Source: Helichrysum umbraculigerum
Taxonomy: Eukaryota > Streptophyta > Magnoliopsida > Asterales > Asteraceae
NCBI GenBank assembly: GCA_949592205.1
Contig: CATIUR010000004.1
Coordinates: 9,675,001 to 9,739,000, forward strand
DNA length: 64,000 bases
Direction of reading: 5' to 3'
Under the pieces are notes generated by a model that saw nothing but the letters and a program-made list of their open reading frames with translations, had not been told where the DNA came from and did no database searches. Below are positions 34,246 to 46,600 of this stretch, one piece after another (position 1 is the stretch's first letter; each line of letters opens with the position of its first letter). Made by a program: the position numbers and the translations under genes.

Positions 34246-36629
34246 TTAGTCTTCCAAGGGTATTTTTGTAATAGTTAGTATTTCTATGTTCATTAAAAAA
34301 AAAAAAAAAAAAAAAAAAACAGAAGGGGCGTATGGCATTCATTTGCTTGTTACCTAAGGGGAATCGTCTTCATTTAAGTTTTCATTTGCAAAAACTAAGG
34401 GAAATGATAGTACATTAGGAGAATAAGCTTCACAATAATAAGCTTAAGTCCTAAGTATTATATGGTAAGTAGGCTCAAATAAAGTTGTTTTAGAACTACA
34501 GCGGTTCTATCAGGTATGTGTTTATATTTATTTGATTATGCACCTATATCCACAAGTGATAATTTGTCTATTTTTAGTAAAAACTTTAGATGGCTTCATC
34601 ATATGATGTACTGGTAGGCAAAATATATGAAATTTTCTAAGTCTTAAGAAGTTAATTAACTACTTGTTTATTATCTTGTGTTACTATTCTATGATGTATG
34701 ACATTAAGTCTTAAATGTTGAATGATGGTATTACCATACACTGTTATCATGCATTTTAATTTAAAGTAACAAATAGTAGCAATATGGGTATTAACTTAAT
34801 TACTGGTAACTATGTTGTACTAAGTACAGAACTGAAACCTTTAATTAAATTAATATTCTCAAATATATTTTGAATTATGCTAGAAGGGATCTTCTGTTGT
34901 ACTAAGTACAGACTTGGATAACATAGCATATTTAAAGTATGTTTGATATTTGTCTAACCTTAAAAATTCAAGTGTATGTTATATGTTTCGAAAAGATACA
35001 TTATTTAGTAACCGCTACCTTGAAATTTAATGATGCAGTGTTATGAGTTTTACTTGAAATTCTTCAGTATGTCATATAATAGGAAGCACTTGATAATATT
35101 CATACTAACAATAAAGTGTTTGCTTAGAAAATTGAGTATAATTTGTTTATGTGGATCATAATACCGGTAATCGTCTTGGACTGTCTATAATTAAATATTC
35201 ACTTTATGTGAGTAATGCATTTATTAATTATGCTATGTGGATAAAGGTACCTAAGATATAGTTTTATAAATATAAATGTATCAATGATGAATTTAGTTGT
35301 AATTTTATAGTAATTTATTTGAATTTCATGAGGTATGTATACTACCAATCTGCTTAGACTTTTAAATATATACTTAATTCCTTATTCTTTCTAATATGAT
35401 CCCTAAGCAGATAAATTCTTATTCATTTTGTTTATGTAGTTTGTTTTGATCAAGTGATTAATAAAATGGTACTTGATACCAATGTTTATATAGTTGTATT
35501 TTTATCGTATGTTTATTTGTTTTTAATTTAAGTTTTTGTGTTTATCAGAATTTACCCTTCGGAATTAAATTATACTGAATATTTTTGAGTTGAACAAACG
35601 TGACAAATACAAGTAAAAATTAATTATAATTTAGACTTGTAAAATATCGGGTTTTATTTATACTTAGAATTAAATTCGCGTTTTAAAATAGTCCTGCGAG
35701 TTGACATCGACTTGCGGATCCGTTTGAAATCTCGCGAATCGGATACAAAGTATAAAGAGGGTCAAACGAGTCAAGCCAACCCACCGAACCCACAAACTTC
35801 GCGAGTTCACTAAAGCTTGCGAATCCGGCTTACAGGTGAAACGAGGCGATTTTGAGTTTTCGCTTGATTTCGATTTTTAGAGTACGGGAACGAGTTTTTC
35901 AATCCGTAGACTTTATACATCTTCAATTTACGAACATTTTGAGGTATAATACTATGGATTTCACCGTGTAAATAACGAGAAATCGAAGTTTTTATAAACT
36001 TAGGGTTTCGGGTTATAAACTAAACGATTTGCGTCGATTACGATGTTATTGGACATGGATCTTTAGGGTTTATGTTAAACGAACATTAATGAACGTAAAT
36101 CAATTGATAGATCATGTTAAAATCAACGGATTAATCGATTTTGAAAATTAACTCGCGACGGCAGTTCATCAAACGAGTTGACGTTTTGAATCAATTCGCA
36201 GCGAGTTGACTAGCGAATCGATGTGATTAGCGAGTTCACTTCAATTGCCGCTTGATAAGTTTAGCGAGTTGATCAATGTAGCGAGTTGATGAGTGAAGCG
36301 AGTTGATAAGCGAAACGAGTTGATCTTGATTCGCTTAGTCAGTTTATGCGAGTCCAGGACTTAGATAAATTTTATTTTTAAGTAGTTATATAAATGTTAA
36401 GGTTTTTTTTTTAATAAGTTTTATATAATGGATTTAAATTAGACTTAAGACTTTGTAGTTATAAGTTAAATTTTTATATACGACTTGAGACTATTTTTGT
36501 AACAAGTGATATATAATTTCAATTTTAAACTAAGATGTTTGATGAATCTTGATTCATAATGCGTTATAGTTTCAAGATTTTTAATCGTGCATTAAAAATA
36601 TATCTGTTGTTTGTGTTTATTTTACAGAT
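34246..36629 (+). other. Spacer between pol and the third gene of the copia element
   Basis: No coding frame. It starts with an uninterrupted run of about 25 A (34293-34318). GTACTAAGTACAGA occurs twice (near 34818 and 34899). The last kilobase has the GCGAGTTGA-type repeats. It ends in TTTTACAG just before the next ATG, a good splice acceptor, so it may be an intron of a subgenomic RNA. Confidence 0.6.
35690..36355 (+). repeat. GCGAGTTGA-type repeats in the leader of the third gene
   Basis: About a dozen variants of GCGAGTTGA or CGAATCGG, mainly in 35690-35830 and 36150-36350, related to those in the LTR and gag leader. Confidence 0.65.
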
Positions 36630-39600
36630 ATGGCGAGAGCATTTGACAAGGGCCACAATATTTTGGTGGATCTGAACCTTGAAGCCAAGCGGGCTGACAG
36701 GGTTGCTGATATTCTTCGTTTTCTTGCACGATCATGGATTAGATACGCCATTACGGCCAATCCTCCTATCTCTCAGGCTATACTGAACGATTTCTGGACG
36801 GATATAGTATATGATGAATCTGTCAACCCGCTAGAGATTCGAGCTACGGTTAGTGGACAACCTGTTACGTTTTCGGCTGGTAATCTTCGTGAGATTTTGC
36901 AGCTAGGTACAGTAGAACAGGAGAATGGGGATATTGAGTATCCTATGGATTTTATAGAGGGTGCTATAGGTCGTATGGGTTATACGGGAGATAGACGCGG
37001 ACGTCAGTTCCAGAAACCTCTGGTTATTGGTCAGTGGAGGTTTCTATGGCACGTGATGAATATCGTTTTTGCAGCGAAGAAGGGTGGATTTGATGAGTTG
37101 AGCCCTGCGATTCTATCGGCTGCACTGTCACTGGTTTATAATAAACCATACAGTTTTTGTGATTATCTTTTTGGTGAGATTGCGAAACAGATATCGGGGT
37201 CTGTTAGATCAAGATTTTTGGTTTACCCGCGATTTTGCATGTTGATTATCCATGCGCGTCTACCGGATTTGGCTATACCTGAACCACATCTAGTGGTTAA
37301 TACGATTGACCATCGTGGGTATAACGCCATGTTCATGCAGACGGTTAGGAAGGAGGGAGTGGTGAAACCAGAGGTCAGACCACTTTTTGGGTATGTTATT
37401 GACCCGAACTACGTTGCACCGCCAAATCATGGGTGGTTAGACGTTGCTCCTGCTGCTGCTGTTGTTCCTGCTGAAGCTGATGTGGGTCCTGCTGAAGGTC
37501 CACAAGAGCTTTTAGAGGATGTTTTGGAACAACCTGCACATGCTGGGGAACAGGTGAACCCAGATGTTGCTGCTCAGATTGTTCAAGAGGTTTTGGAGCA
37601 GAATGATGATGCAACGAATCCTTTGCTTCAGGATATTGATAGTTATTTTGCACCATCTGAGGTAATATTTTATTTATATAATAATATAGATGCTTAGTTG
37701 ATAGATTGTTTTTATTAATCATAGATGCATAATATTATTATATAATGATTATGATAGAGATATTTAGTTAATTGGATATTATTTCTGATTTTAAAATATA
37801 AATATCATTAAACGAACAGGAAGCTGAAGCTGAGGCTGCAAACCCAGAAGTTGTATTACTTGAGGGGGAGCAGATACAGCTAGATGAATCAGTTGTTGTA
37901 CCGACTGAGGTATTATATCTGATTAATCTTAAATATATAGAACTTGTATGATAGAGCTTATGCTAATCATAAATGTTTAATATATTTAAACTTTAGGATC
38001 CTGTTAGATCATCTGGAGGTCGTGATGGTGAGACGGCTTCAGATGAAGATTCTGAGAATACACCTTCTCCTCCTCCGTCTATCTCTGAAAGGAAGAGAAA
38101 AGGGAAGGATATTCTGGAGGAAGGTACTGAGGAAGTTTAGATTCCTTTGATGAAGCGTCCTAGAACGCTGACTATTCGAGAAGGTTAGTATTGATTATAA
38201 AAGTTAAATAATCTTAACTTGTTGTTTATTGGGAGTTAAACTGAGACAGTTAATTATGTATACAGTTGCTCAAGATACACCACAGGTGGAGATGGATGCA
38301 CCGGTGGTTACTGAACAGATGTCTGTACCGCTTCAGGTTTGAGATATAAGTTCTATAACTATGAGTGTTATGCAATTATTTAGAGTTTGAGACAGAGTAA
38401 TCTGTAACAATAACTGATTTTAATTGTGTTTAACTTTACAGCATGAGGTTGCTGATCTAGTTCGTGGAGCTAATTTTACGACGAATAAAGCAGCTAGATT
38501 TGCGACAAACTTGCTTACGCAAGCTTAGTCTCAACCTCATACACCGCTGACCAGAGACTGGCATATTGAGTCTCTTACACCGCCTGGACCAAGAACGATA
38601 CCTGTTGCTCCGACGACTGATGCTGAAAGGATTACATCCTTAGAGTCTAGGGTAAAGGATTTAGAGAAGCTTACTTCTCAGATTCCAGAGCTGGTGTCGA
38701 ACAATCTTCTTCTTGCTCAGCAGATACTCAAGCTGAGTGAATCGTACAATCTGTTGATGAAGACTCATGAGACTTTGCTTGCGGACTTCAATGTGCAGAG
38801 ACTGAAGTTATCTTCTTTGGAGAGTCTGGTCTTGAGATCGCATTCAGGAGAGTCTACTCAAGGGGAGATATTGGTATATCTGGAGTCTTGCAGAGAGAAT
38901 GAGCTGAAGAGGAAGAGAGATTCAGACAAGGACGATGATCCCAATGCACCGAGTGGTGAGCAGACTGGTCCTTCAAAGACTGGTGAGCAAGCTACGATTC
39001 AGGGGGAGTCTGGTGCTGGTGCTAGTGGTTCTGGAGTGAGTACAAGTGCAGATAAGACTGTACCGGGTGATACTGAAGCTGGTAAGATAGTTTAGTATTA
39101 TCATAGTACTGTAATATTTGTAATAGTTTGTAGTGAACAAATGTAAACTTAATTTATTGTGTAAATATATTCGGCTTAGGGTTATTATTATTTTAAGTAA
39201 AATATGTTTGATGTAATTTAAGTTTATATAATTATGTTAAGATAAAATAGTGATCGAAAGACTTCCGACTCATTGAGTAGTCGAGCGGCGTGTTCCGATT
39301 AATTTCGGCGGTCAAAATTTTATAATAACATATGCATTTTAGATTTGATTATGGACTTAAGACCGTAAGGTATATAAGTAATTAACAAGTTAAAAATGTA
39401 TTTGTATTAACTAGACAAATGATATATAATTTAAAGGTTAAATTGATAATGAATGAGATCAATTAACACTTGGAAATTATATAAGGTAATTAATAGTAAA
39501 TTTAAATGTTTGGTGATTATTCACAATGCATTAGAATTTAAAATTAATTAATATTTGTTAAGTAGACTTAAGAGATTTTGGATTGATTCAGGGCAATCAA

Positions 39601-40763
39601 TAAAAGATTTTATAAGTTATTTGTAAATTGCGTTTAAATATACAAAAGAATTAATAAAGAAATTCTTAGATTGATTCAGGGAAATCGATAAGAGAGTTTT
39701 AATTATTAATATTGATTTGTATTTGTGGTTTTCTCTTAGGATTGGAAATGCTTGATCTATCTGATTCGGAAGATGACATTTTTGATGAGATAGATGAAGA
39801 TATTGATTTTGATCTTGAGGATGGAGAATTTCTACCACCTACTGATTGGACTGCTGTACCTGAGATTGTGGAAGACATTGGTGTAGATCCAGATGCAAAT
39901 ATAGATGAACACCATGTGAATCCATCTAGGACAGAAGTTATTATTGAAAATGAACAAAGTCCAATGGTTGTCGATGTAGATGAAGAAATCGATGACTCAA
40001 CCGATTCTGAAAAAGATGAAACTTTGATTCCTACCAAGAATCCTGCTGTTTTTCTTAGGAAACTTCCAAAGCTGAAGAAGAAGATTGGAGTTTCAGAAGT
40101 TGATATTACGGGAAAACGTGTTCCTCATAAAGGGATTGTTGGATGGTACTTTGACTCTGAGCTGAAGCTTTTTGCTATTAAAAGATATGACGGAGTTCAA
40201 TATTTAGAAAGAAAGCTTGCAGTTTTTAGTTCTTTACCACGTTATGAAATACATGTTTGGCTAGATTAGAGATAAACAACCCATGTCGTGATGATTATGT
40301 TGATCGTGTTGAAAGAATCATTAGACATGAGGTTGGTACAAATAAGTTTATTCAGATTAAGCCAAGAAAGGGAAAAACTGTGAAACTACAAGAGATAAGT
40401 CAAAGAACTGGAAGAAGAAGAAGGAAAAAGGTTTATCCAGCTGTTAGATGCATACAGCAGATTCCACTGAAGACAATGCCACAGGATATTTTGGGAAACA
40501 TGAAGAGTTGGCACGTGGATTCAGGAACTGGAGAAGCTGTTATGGTTGAAGCTGATGATGAGGTTGTAGGTGGTGAAAGAGAAATTTTTAGAGTTTATGA
40601 TCATCGACACCTGATGAATATGTCGAGAAAAGATCTGTTAAAGTTAAACGAGAACAGGATTTTGACGACTATTGAATGGGCTGATTTAGCAAGAGATTAT
40701 CAGTTGATGGTTAAAACTTGTATCAAGATGAAGATTTACGTAGGCCGTAAGATTTACAAATGA
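36630..40763 (+). pseudogene. Third gene of the copia element (env-like position), six exons, broken
   Basis: Exons by GT-AG reading: 36630-37661, 37820-37909, 37997-38183, 38266-38336, 38442-39081, 39740-40763, with matching phases. Exon 1 encodes a 344-residue folded domain (FWTDIVYDE, then RFLWHVMNIVF and FLVYPRFCMLIIHA) resembling, from memory, proteins found downstream of pol in daisy-family copia elements. The middle is acidic and Pro-rich with a coiled-coil stretch near 38640-38830. The last exon has a basic block (RTGRRRRKK). Breaks: TAG at 38138, TAG at 38526 and a frameshift near 40260. I see no signal peptide or membrane segment, so an envelope role is not supported. Function unknown. 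Confidence 0.7.
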
Positions 40764-40806
40764 AGACCAAAGACAGCGTGAAGATAAAGACGCTAGAGCT
40801 ATTGTC

Positions 40807-40817
40807 AAGGGGGAGTC
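40807..40817 (+). other. Polypurine tract of the copia element
   Basis: AAGGGGGAGTC directly before the TGTTGG start of the right LTR. Confidence 0.88.
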
Positions 40818-41363
40818 TGTTGGAACATAGAGTGTGACAACAGATCTAGCTTGAAATAGGACTGGTGTAATTATTATTATGTTTGTACATTGGTTTAGAT
40901 TTGTAAATAAATATTTGTTTTGTTAGTAATATTCGTTAAACATATTATTGTGCTAAGTTAGACGAATGTTTAAATACGAAATAAATAATTAGACGTTTCA
41001 TGCGAGACGAGTCGAGATCTCAAGTCGCAGCGAGTTGAGCTGTGAGGTGTATTGGGCTTGGGCTGCGAGTTGGACCGAACTCGCAGGCCCATGCGAGCCA
41101 AGACTAGCTGATCGTATATAATGTTTTTCATTCGTGAAAAACATAACTTTTTTCATTCGGTTTTTCTGATCTGCGATTTCACAAAACCCAGAGAAAACTT
41201 ATACCTAACGGCTAGGCTTTGACGTATTATTCGTTTAAAGTTAAGCTTTATAAACGCAATTACGAACGTATTCGTTACTAGTAAGATAACACCGTATTGA
41301 GGGATTCCGCACCTTAATACTACAGATAACGAAGTTATCGATCCTAAAACTAGGGGACTTACA
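40818..41363 (+). repeat. Right LTR of the copia element
   Basis: 546 bp. Same as the left LTR except for two base changes and a 43-bp deletion after GCTGTGAGGTG. Followed by the target duplication TAACT (41364-41368). Confidence 0.92.
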
Positions 41364-42666
41364 TAACTCATCTTCATCTTCGTTTACTACTTCAACTTCT
41401 TTTTCAGGTTCTTCTTCAGCTCTATCCTTTCTTTTTTTTGAAGCCCTTTTTGTACTCTTATTAGTTTCATTTTGCACAGGGTCTTCGTTGTCAATAATAA
41501 CATTATAGAAAAATAAAAGATAAGTTATGTTTAAAGACAGTCTATACATTTAATCTTTTAAAAAGTCAATAATAGCATTATATAAAAATTGTACTTACTA
41601 TATTTATTTCATATAATCATTAACAACCACACATAAAAGATAATATTCATCACCATTAGTATTATAAGTTACTATATTTATTATTTAAATTTTTAGCTGT
41701 TCATTTTTGCGTTGCATAAAGGTTTTTTATAGGTATTTCAACAATTGAGCCTTTTAGTTATTAACATCAGAACCTTCTGATTTGGTGCTACAGTTGTTCT
41801 GTCGTAGCTTTTTGTAAAGTGTTAATTGTATATGTTAGATTGAAAAAATTCAGCGTAATGGTAGTAGAGTAGTCGATCCAATCTTCCGCGTGGGACATTA
41901 CTAGATAAATGGGTTAAGAAATAGACAGATCAGAAGAACAGATAAGAAACAAAAGCTCACAGTTCTCTAAGCTAAGAATGTAGCGCATTAGCTAGACTTT
42001 GACTGACACAAGTTGCTTAAAGTTCAGTGTATTACCAGAATTATTTGTTGATTCAAGTTTGCTTTTCAATCTTGAACTTGCTCTTGTCGGTTGAGTATTA
42101 CCATGAGATGATCTCCTTACGTCTTTATTCTCAACATCTAATATAACACATCAATATTCAGCAATACATTATATTAATTTTAAAAAGTTTTACAATATTG
42201 CCAATTTATTTCACATGTATTATTTTTATGCAGTCTACAGTTATATGAATCAATATTCGACAAACTAATTATAAGTAATTTTATTTCAATTTTTTTTTAA
42301 TATTCATTATGATGAACATAACAATAAACAAGAAAAAATCAATGTTTTTGGTAGCATTTGTTTCATTATCATCTTCATTTTAGTACAATTAACTTTAATT
42401 TAATTTATATTTTAACAAATTAATATATCATGTATTGTTCGTCAAATAGTAAAAATTAGGTTTTCATTTTAACTTACTTGAATTTCGTGTAACAGTTGAC
42501 AATGTGCTCGTCTTTTTCTTATTTCCTATAGCATCAAATCAATTTCAGTTTACTACAAATGAATATTATGGTTAAAAACAGTTTATAATTAAATATCATA
42601 GTTCGATTTCTTACCTTGGAGTTTGTTTTTAATCAACGCCGTCTCATCTGCAATTGAAGCAGACAT

Positions 42667-43605
42667 TGTTTTTAATCAACGACGTCGGAGAGTAGTGGTG
42701 GTGTTGTGGCTGGGAGTAAACTGGGAAGACGTGGTGTGTGGCGAATGGAAATGTAGCGAAGGAGAAGTTGCAGAATGCGTTGGATTATTGTTGTGGTGAG
42801 AGTGACTTACAAGTTCAACTGTTCTTGATTATGTCACGGGGTAGTTGGGAGATACTTAATGTTTTTTTTTTATATTTTTTAATTTTATATTATAAAATTG
42901 ATTTTGTTAAAAAAAATTATATTTTTTTATTCCATATTTAATTTTTTTTTTTTTAGTTTTATAAAATTCATCGTGATGAATTTTTTGTTTATAAAATTGT
43001 TAATTTAGTATTTGTTTTAAACTTTGTTATACTCATCTTTTACTTTTTAGTTTTAGTTTTTTTTATTTAAATTTTGATTCATAAAGATACAAATGTAAAT
43101 TTTAAAATGTATTTTACTTATCTTATTCTTTGGGTGGAGGTCTGTGTTATATATATATGCTTAAATAATATTGTTTTTGATGAATTTTATTCAAGATACT
43201 ATTCTATAATTTTTTCAATTGGTCTACACAAATGTATTTTTTCTCCTTATAAGCAGGACTAATACTAGCACCCTTAAATACATTTTCTTATTTAATCAAT
43301 TTCATAATGTTCAATTACCATTTAATTTTTATTAACTTCAAAACAAACATTCAACATGACATTTTCAAGACTAATATAGTCATTCCTATAACAATAACTA
43401 TCAACATGAAAAATGAAATGTTAAGGTAACTAATTATATCAATAAGTACTTGCATCATAAGTCTACTAGATTTTAAAGTGAAGTTGAAAAGTAACAAATA
43501 AACCTACTGCAATATTTTTGCAAGTTGGAATCAAAAAAGTAATTAAACCAATTTTCCCAAATTTATGATTTTCAATTTCTAATCATAGCCAAATTGCTAT
43601 TTGCT
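42667..43605. other. Spacer between Ulp1-like genes A and B, no gene seen
   Basis: AT-rich. It should hold the promoter of gene A and the 3' end of gene B. It contains the cleanest copy of the dispersed palindrome (42963-42984). Confidence 0.5.
42963..42984. repeat. Representative of the dispersed palindrome family of the MULE
   Basis: AAAATTCATC-GT-GATGAATTTT, two perfect 10-base arms around GT. Related copies, consensus about AATATTCATCRTGRTGAATATT, occur dozens of times from about 19070 to 55894 in introns and spacers of the MULE. Examples: 23551-23570, 44082-44101, 50626-50647, 54979-55000, 55873-55894. I found none in the copia insertion or outside the MULE. Confidence 0.8.
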
Positions 43606-46600
43606 TCACCCCTCATGCCATCCTTTCAAAAATTTCTTTGCCGTTTTCTTTGATTCCTTCAGAATTTCCTTTTTAGTTTCCTCATCCTTTTCTTCTTCAT
43701 ACTTGTTGAACCTCTCCATAAATTCATCTTTCTTAAGATTCTGATCATGTGTAATGATCTTAACAGCATACTTTGTTCTTAAACCGTTCAGCTGAATTGT
43801 TTGAGCTCTCCCTTTCTGTTGTAAGCCCACAGTTCCACGGTTCTTTTCCTCTGTAATCCTCCATATGTCTCATTAGAAAGACACCGCAATCAGTGAAGTT
43901 GCTTTTTGTTCCCCATTTCAGCTTCTTCCTTTGAATCTCTGCGTTTTCAAACCTTCCAGCAATTGGATGTTCCACTTCTTTCAAGTATTCCATAAAGAAT
44001 TTAACCTAAATGTTAAACATCATTGATAAATTATTTCTGTAAGTCATAACATCAATTTATAAATATTAAACCCAATATAGTTAATATTCATCGTAGTGAA
44101 TCTTAGATAACATTCATTCAAACAATGTTATTTTTTTAACATTCATTGTAACGAATGTTAGTTAATATTTTATCATGTTGAAAGTTAACAATTTAATAAA
44201 TAAATATTAATTAATTAACGTTGTAGCTAAAAGATTCAAATCAACATTTAATGATGATGAATATTAATGCTTCCCACCTTACCCCCAAAAAATATAGACT
44301 ACCCTAATTATATAATAGTAGAATAGCAGATGATGTTATCATTACCGCAGTTAATGGTACTCCCTGATACTTGGTTGTGAAGTCCGGTTCATTCTTCATG
44401 TTATCTATCAACTCAATTATTCCACTTTTCATGTGGAAACAAATTAGATAAAAGTGATCATCATAACATATTGGGAAGAAGACCTGGAATTAATAATATA
44501 ACATCAGATTTTTTGTTTAAGAAATTAAAGTAATTTGTTCCCTTATAAATTTCATAGCAAATCGAATTTTTTTAAGCTTCTTGAGTTTTTATCAAATTTT
44601 GTTATGGCATGAACAGTCTTCTTGAACCTTTCGTTGTGTTCTTCCGTCGGCCCATCTTCAAGCATATAATTCTTCTGTTAAGTTAACATTCGTTATAATG
44701 AATATTAATAATCTATTAAACAAGTATTCATAAACAAATATTATCTAGTAAAATGAATTTCATCAGTTTATATATACTAAAGGCATTGATTTTTATGTTA
44801 TATTCATCACGATTCATTTTAATTTTTGCCTATACAAATGTCAAACAATTAAATTAATTCTCTTTTTAAAATTTATATGGACAAAGTTAAGATGCACGTT
44901 GATGAATATTGTATATTAAATATACTTACCAAAGCATATGTTGTCATAAAGAATCGCTTTGGTGAATCATCAGAAGCAAATTTCTCTTCATCGTTGAGTA
45001 TCGTCGCCCACACATCTATTAAATCACAAAATATAAAAGCTCTATGCACCAAGCTTGAAAAAGAAACGCTAAAGCAAAATACACCGACAGAATTTGAGAA
45101 AATAATATTCCTGCAAAAAAAAAAAGAAAAAAAAAAGAGTTGTACTAAATTTACGTGTTATAAATTGTATTTATTTATACTTATATAACAATGAATCTAT
45201 AAATTTCTTACCCTTCTTTCTCCTGAAAAGAAGACAAGTGTCTTGCAATTTTCTTTTCTTCCTGTTCAAGTACTTCCTCTATAACAACCTGACGTTGATA
45301 ATACGGGGATCTGTAAACCGCTGCTAAACGTGGTAGTCGTTTTTTAGCATTCTCTTCTCCGCTTCCTTCTTTCCCATCAGTCTCTGTTGGGTCTTCAAAA
45401 TTATTTCCACTGTTCAAATCATTTTCATCACCTGCTTCTATTTTATTCAGATCAACCAAAACTCCTTCTATTTTATCATTAACAGATTTATCCATTTCAA
45501 CCAATCTCTTCCCTTTATTCCCAAAATCAGTTGAAGTGTTAATTTCACCTTCTGGTTTTTTTCTACTTCCTGAATTTGAGGCATCATTGAGATTAAATGA
45601 TGGTGCACTTGAAGTCCGAAACTGTTTTCCTACTCCATGATAAATTGTTGTTGGTGATTCCTCCTCTTCTTCATAACTGTTTGACTTGTGGAGAGGTGTT
45701 TGTGGTAAGCTTTCAATTTCTTTTAACATTTCCTCAACCTTTTTAGAAAGTTCCCTCAAGTTCTTGCTTTTCGGATATGCAAACAAACCAGAGCTTATTT
45801 CTTGAAAATAATTAATGACATGTTGGTATCTGATGTCAATGTTTTTTTCATACTCCTGAACAATATAACAATGAATATACAATTCTTAAGAATTTCATTT
45901 AAATAGCATATTTAATAATATCATACAATTGTTGTAAAATTCCTTCTGATGAATGTTAAATTAAGTTGACAAGTTAACATTCATCATGATGACTGTTAAC
46001 ATTCTATTATATATATATATTTATAAACAACCATTCGGATTACTATATACGAGTAAAACTAATTATATATTTGATATATGTTTAAGAAAAGTAAAGCTGC
46101 TGCCTAATTAATATTTTCCTTCGCTTCCCCAAAAAAAGTTGCATCCCTCTTGAAACCTCCCTATCTTGTGTATTATTATTATTTTTTTTTTTATCATACC
46201 TCTTGGGTGAAAGGATTATCAACCAGGTTTCTGGTTCCTTCATCATAATTTGCATTTTCTTCTTCAGCAATAATCTGGACTTTTCCAAATTGTCGTTGTC
46301 TAGCTTCAGCCTCATCTCTCTCCTTCAGCTTTGTAGTATGTCATTCTGCTACGGTTGGTCTTGTCCTTGGTACATGAACCGTTCCACAAATTGTAGCTTC
46401 CACATAATGAAGCTGCATATACATTAATATTCATCATTATCAATAATACTTGTCTTAAAAATAATTAAATAAAATTTTATTTACATACAACTAAAACTGC
46501 TGAAGAGCCAACAAAAAAAACTCCAGTCGATTGATCTTTCCAACTTGTGACTGCTTCTTTTAAGCATTTTAGCATGTAACCAGTCCAATCAAGATTATGA

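Larger units (their letters stand above)
26952..41363 (+). mobile_element. Ty1/copia retrotransposon, SIRE/Maximus type, 14.4 kb
   Basis: LTRs of 589 and 546 bp flank the element, which has the target duplication TAACT. Order: LTR, primer binding site TGGTATCAGAGC, long gag, pol with protease-integrase-RT-RNase H (the copia order), a 2.4 kb spacer, an intron-containing third gene in the env-like position, a polypurine tract and an LTR. A large gag, a third ORF after pol and a size above 9 kb are typical of the SIRE/Maximus lineage. By eye the LTRs differ by two substitutions and one 43-bp deletion, so insertion is recent. It lies in an exon of Ulp1-like gene A. Confidence 0.92.
23847..42666 (-). 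pseudogene. Ulp1-like (C48) protease gene A, Cys to Ser, split by copia
   Basis: Ulp1/SENP-type proteases remove SUMO from proteins; MULE-borne relatives have unknown targets. Exons on the minus strand: 42666-42615 (ATG), 42525-42478, about 42139-42036, then a long exon starting at 42482-1000, that is 41482-41369, which resumes after the copia at 26951-26332. This exon encodes a basic/acidic stretch and a DUF1985-like domain (VVRRIGFGRILEMEF). Later exons: 26248-26043, about 25778-25270, about 25085-24900, about 24820-24490 and 24173-23847. The catalytic His (DNHYFLICF) and Asp (LLIDN) are present, but the Cys motif reads KDSGVFVMRHME, so the nucleophile is Ser. Without the guest the exon reads through in frame. 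The gene may once have been expressed as a binder rather than a protease (inference). Confidence 0.78.

Noticed and set aside
36630..37697. Viral envelope protein
   Set aside because: Only the position is env-like. No signal peptide, membrane segment or furin-like site is visible, and the gene has introns and coiled-coil sequence.
42738..43262. Short plus-strand ORFs between Ulp1-like genes A and B
   Set aside because: AT-rich chance frames with hydrophobic composition from T runs; no start context or homology seen.
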